Of a stretch of 16,925 nucleotides of DNA, positions 14,419 to 16,925 are shown piece by piece. The DNA is from Pseudomonadota bacterium (GTDB lineage Bacteria > Desulfobacterota > Desulfobacteria > Desulfobacterales > Desulfobacteraceae). The notes below the pieces were generated by a model that saw only the letters and a list, made by a program, of their open reading frames with translations, ran no database searches and was not told the DNA's origin. A program made the translations under genes and the position numbers. Positions within the stretch are counted from its first letter, which is position 1. Each line of letters begins with the position of its first letter. The stretch covers positions 1-16,925 of the forward strand of contig JAHIVS010000378.1 of the NCBI GenBank assembly GCA_018816605.1, written 5' to 3'.

Positions 14419-14443
14419 GTAAAAATGTGTAACAAAAGGTAAT
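14419..14443 (-). promoter_or_regulatory. CpxR-like GTAA triple direct repeat
   Basis: GTAAA (14419-14423), GTAAC (14429-14433) and GTAAT (14439-14443) are spaced by exactly 10 bp. The known CpxR site is GTAAA-N5-GTAAA, so the first two form one near-consensus site and the third extends it. The array lies about 100 bp upstream of the lipoprotein gene of the same operon as the CpxR-like regulator, which points to autoregulation. Confidence 0.6.
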
Positions 14444-14498
14444 GATCCCTCCCGCGCAGACCAAGATCAAGCCGTTTTAGGACAAACGCAACCATATT

Positions 14499-14528
14499 TT
14501 GTTGTCAATTACCGGCCCAAAGTATGAT
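14499..14528 (+). promoter_or_regulatory. candidate promoter of the threonine aldolase gene
   Basis: TTGTTG (14499-14504) is followed after 18 bp by TATGAT (14523-14528, 5/6 match). Transcription would start near 14535, giving a leader of about 50 nt. A second possible -35, TTGTCA (14502-14507), would leave only 15 bp and is less likely. Confidence 0.35.
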
Positions 14529-14583
14529 AAGAAGGGACAGACCCGATTTTTTGGAGAAAAATACACCTATAGGAAAACCGGAT

Positions 14584-15597
14584 ATGAAATGGATTGATCT
14601 GAGAAGCGATACGGTTACCAGGCCGACAAAACCCATGCTGGAAGCCATGATGCTGGCCCAAGTCGGAGATGATGTGTATGGGGAAGACCCCACGGTAAAT
14701 CTGCTGGAAAATACCGCAGCCCGGATAACCGGTATGGAAGCAGGACTGTTTTGCACCAGCGGCACCCAGAGCAATCTGCTGGCCCTGATGTCCCATTGCA
14801 ACCGGGGGGATGAATATATTGTGGGCCAGCTGGCCCATACCTATCGCTATGAGGGCGGGGGAGCCGCCGTCCTGGGCAGTATCCAGCCCCAGCCCCTGGA
14901 TCTTGAACCCGACGGCAGCCTGGATCTGGCAAAGGTTCTCCGCTTTATCAAGCCGGACGACTTTCATTTTGCCCGGACAAAATTGCTCTGCCTTGAGAAT
15001 ACCCAGGGAGGAAAAGTCCTGCCCATGGACTATCTTGCCAGGGCCCGTGCCTTTGTAAATGCCCACGGGCTTTGCCTCCACCTGGACGGGGCAAGGGTCT
15101 TTAATGCGGCCGTCAAACTTGATGTGGCGGTGGAAGAGATCACCCGGCATTTTGATACCGTCTCCTGCTGCCTGTCCAAGGGGCTGGGAGCCCCGGTGGG
15201 GTCTGTTCTCTGCGGTCCTGAAAAAATTATCCAAACGGCCCGGCGGTGGCGGAAGGTTCTGGGGGGCGGCATGCGCCAGGCAGGCATTCTGGCGGCAGCC
15301 GGCCTCTATGCCCTTGAAAATCATGTGGAACGGCTTGAAACAGACCATGCAAATGCCCGGCTCCTGGCTGCAGGGCTTGCCAGGATCAAGGGCATAAAAA
15401 TTGATCCGGCAATGGTCCAGACCAATATTATTTTTGCAGATATCACGGCCGATATGCCTGAACTGCACCGGCATTTAAAGGAAAACCAGATTCTCATTGA
15501 CCCGTCCAGCCATTTGCGCCTGGTCACCCACCTGGATATAGCGGCCGCAGATATTGACCACGCCGTTGGGGCATTTCAATCCTTTTTCAGCGGATAA
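14584..15597 (+). CDS. ltaE: low-specificity L-threonine aldolase
   Basis: A 337-residue PLP enzyme that cleaves L-threonine and allo-threonine to glycine and acetaldehyde. The opening IDLRSDTVTRPTKPMLEAM is the family hallmark. GDDVYGEDPTVN (28-39), TSGTQSN (58-64), His84 (stacking on PLP), LHLDGARVFNA with Asp168 and Arg171, and SKGLGAPVGS with Schiff-base Lys199 are visible. The start was set at 14584, with AGGA about 9 nt upstream; an in-frame ATG at 14524 would add 20 unconserved residues. It is a single-gene unit, divergent from the Cpx-like operon, and its last 11 bp overlap the end of the convergent phosphodiesterase gene. Confidence 0.92.
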   Translation: MKWIDLRSDTVTRPTKPMLEAMMLAQVGDDVYGEDPTVNLLENTAARITGMEAGLFCTSGTQSNLLALMSHCNRGDEYIVGQLAHTYRYEGGGAAVLGSIQPQPLDLEPDGSLDLAKVLRFIKPDDFHFARTKLLCLENTQGGKVLPMDYLARARAFVNAHGLCLHLDGARVFNAAVKLDVAVEEITRHFDTVSCCLSKGLGAPVGSVLCGPEKIIQTARRWRKVLGGGMRQAGILAAAGLYALENHVERLETDHANARLLAAGLARIKGIKIDPAMVQTNIIFADITADMPELHRHLKENQILIDPSSHLRLVTHLDIAAADIDHAVGAFQSFFSG

Positions 15598-16399
15598 ATC
15601 TTTGGGGAAAATCCGTAAAGATTCCGTCCGCACCGGCAGCGACAAACCGGGCAAACGCCTGGGGATCATTGATGGTAAACAGGTTTATTCTTTTACCCCT
15701 GGCCTTGAGTTCTTCCATTTGCGATGGGGTGATCAGCCGGGCATTGGCATTGTAAACCGGGAATGAAAAATCCTTAAAATCAAGGGGAAGCACGTCGTCA
15801 TTCCCCACCAATGCCTGAATCTCGATGGATAAATTTTGGTTCACCCACTGGAGCCAGTCATGGTTAAAAGAAGAAATGACCACCTTTTCCAGGGGGATAC
15901 CGGTTTTTCTGATGGTTTCCAGGGTTCGGGCGGCAAGGAAAAAAGGCACCGGTTCATTTCCATGGTCCTTAAGCTCTATATTGATCTTAAAATCAAGATC
16001 CCTTGTCAGCAAAAGCCCCTGTTCCAGGGTGGGGATCTGCTCCCCCCTGAAGGCGGCCAGATCCTGATCCCTTATCCTGCCCCGGGCAATGGTTGAAAAG
16101 GGATCTTTGGAGATAAAAACAGATCCAAGATCCAGGGTTTGAAGTTCTGCCAATGTGTAGCGGATCAGGGTATCCTCGGCCGTAACGGCGCCAGCCGGGA
16201 CAGGGTATCCGAACCGGGCCGGCGCATCCGTGCACCGGGACAGGGTGGCATCATGGAATAACACCAGATGGCCGTCCCGGGTAAGGGTCACATCGGTTTC
16301 CCACCGATGGGCGCCGAGTTCCCAGGCGCGTCTGGCCGCAGCCAGGGTATTTTCCGGGGCAAGGCTCCTGGCCCCTCGATGGGCAATTATTTCCACCAT
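15587..16399 (-). CDS. glycerophosphodiester phosphodiesterase
   Basis: A 270-residue GDPD-family TIM-barrel enzyme that hydrolyses glycerophosphodiesters to glycerol-3-phosphate and an alcohol. The N-terminus IIAHRGARSLAPENT gives catalytic His7-Arg8 and Glu16. ETDVTLTRDGHLVLFHD supplies metal ligands Glu34 and Asp36 and the second catalytic histidine, His49. INIELKD and the terminal GADGIFTDFP also fit. No signal peptide is seen, so it is cytoplasmic (UgpQ-like rather than GlpQ). It starts 12 bp after the citrate synthase stop, with a strong GGGAGGGGG site inside that gap, so the two genes are probably cotranscribed. Confidence 0.92.
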   Translation of the reverse strand: MVEIIAHRGARSLAPENTLAAARRAWELGAHRWETDVTLTRDGHLVLFHDATLSRCTDAPARFGYPVPAGAVTAEDTLIRYTLAELQTLDLGSVFISKDPFSTIARGRIRDQDLAAFRGEQIPTLEQGLLLTRDLDFKINIELKDHGNEPVPFFLAARTLETIRKTGIPLEKVVISSFNHDWLQWVNQNLSIEIQALVGNDDVLPLDFKDFSFPVYNANARLITPSQMEELKARGKRINLFTINDPQAFARFVAAGADGIFTDFPQRFIR

Positions 16400-16411
16400 T
16401 CACCCCCTCCC

Positions 16412-16925
16412 TTAACCGGCAGCGTTCTCACTGGAGCGCTCGTCTATGGGAATATAGTCGTTCAAAAGATTTCCCGTATAAATCTGCCGGGGCCTGGATA
16501 TCTTCATTTCCGGGTCTGTCCAGTCTTCTTTCCACTGGGCGATCCAGCCGGGCAAGCGGCCGATGGCAAACATGACCGTGAACATGTTTGTGGGAATCCC
16601 CATGGCCCGCAGCACGATACCCGAATAAAAATCCACATTGGGATACAGATTCTTCTCCTTAAAATAGTCGTCATTGAGGGCGGCCTCTTCAAGGCGCTGG
16701 GCAATATTCAGAAGGGGATCATTGCTTTTGACTTTGCTCAGGACAATATCACACATCTGTTTCATGATTTTGGCACGGGGATCATAGGTTTTATAGACCC
16801 TGTGCCCGAATCCCATGAGCCTGAAGTCATCCTCTCTGTCCTTTGCCCGGGCGATGCAGTCTTCAATGGTCATGCCGTCTTTGGCAATCCTTTCAAGCAT
16901 CGCAATAACCGCCTGGTTGGCACCT
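16412..16925 (-). CDS. gltA: citrate synthase, C-terminal part only
   Basis: The frame is open to the right window edge (it reads [10 protein letters not shown] there), so the 5' part is missing; 170 codons are visible. [19 protein letters not shown] contains the conserved active-site histidine and arginine region. [20 protein letters not shown] and the terminal [21 protein letters not shown] are characteristic of the hexameric, NADH-regulated type II enzyme of Gram-negative bacteria. It condenses acetyl-CoA and oxaloacetate to citrate. In complete-oxidising sulfate reducers this would belong to the acetate-oxidising citric acid cycle, but physiology cannot be read from this fragment. The GDPD gene follows after 12 bp. 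Confidence 0.93.
   Translation of the reverse strand, partial: GANQAVIAMLERIAKDGMTIEDCIARAKDREDDFRLMGFGHRVYKTYDPRAKIMKQMCDIVLSKVKSNDPLLNIAQRLEEAALNDDYFKEKNLYPNVDFYSGIVLRAMGIPTNMFTVMFAIGRLPGWIAQWKEDWTDPEMKISRPRQIYTGNLLNDYIPIDERSSENAAG

Noticed and set aside
14509..15474. Long open frame of 321 codons on the minus strand
   Set aside because: It lies wholly antisense to the clearly identified threonine aldolase, has no known domain, and arises because the GC-rich third positions of the real gene leave few stops on the other strand.

Overview
The window reads as chromosomal DNA of an anaerobic bacterium, most likely a sulfate reducer of the Desulfobacterota (Desulfobacteraceae-like). This rests on an oxygen-sensitive class III ribonucleotide reductase, an operon for assembling the cobamide nucleotide loop, several radical SAM enzymes and a PBP_like (Mo/W-linked) regulator. 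The taxonomic call is an inference; there is no rRNA or other marker here. Genes are densely packed, with short overlaps and mostly good Shine-Dalgarno sites. No tRNA, rRNA, CRISPR array, insertion sequence or prophage gene was seen.

Layout. (1) 1-1514: the 3' part of an HD-GYP-like gene and a CoA-pyrophosphatase-type Nudix gene (+), then a small two-helix membrane protein (-). (2) 1543-4503: nrdD-nrdG (+), preceded by two NrdR-like boxes exactly 31 bp apart that overlap the promoter. (3) 11269 down to 4504: eight co-directional genes on the minus strand, cobU, an orphan radical SAM gene, cobS, cobD, cbiB, a probable cbiR, a shikimate kinase and an HTH/PBP-like regulator. The first six are almost contiguous. 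The last two sit behind a 126-bp gap and may be a separate unit. (4) 11270-11978: a stretch of about 700 bp without an intact gene. It holds a perfect palindrome near the probable cobU start site, nested inverted repeats, and the C-terminal relic of a DUF2284 cysteine protein. (5) 14322 down to 11979: a Cpx-like envelope-stress module on the minus strand, with a Spy/CpxP-like lipoprotein (possibly frameshifted), an OmpR-type response regulator and a sensor kinase. Upstream lie three GTAA repeats in 10-bp phase, and a 15-bp-stem hairpin separates lipoprotein and regulator. (6) 14584-16925: ltaE-type threonine aldolase (+), overlapping tail to tail with a glycerophosphodiester phosphodiesterase that follows the 3' end of citrate synthase (-).

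How they work together. The cob operon encodes making aminopropanol phosphate (CobD), attaching it (CbiB), activating cobinamide (CobU) and joining the nucleotide (CobS). It also encodes a probable phosphodiesterase that takes off the loop of existing cobamides (CbiR), so it looks like a salvage-and-remodelling cassette. No corrin-ring gene and no cobT is present here. The most open question is the radical SAM gene between cobU and cobS. The best-supported regulatory observations are the NrdR-like boxes, the CpxR-like repeat array and the intercistronic hairpin.
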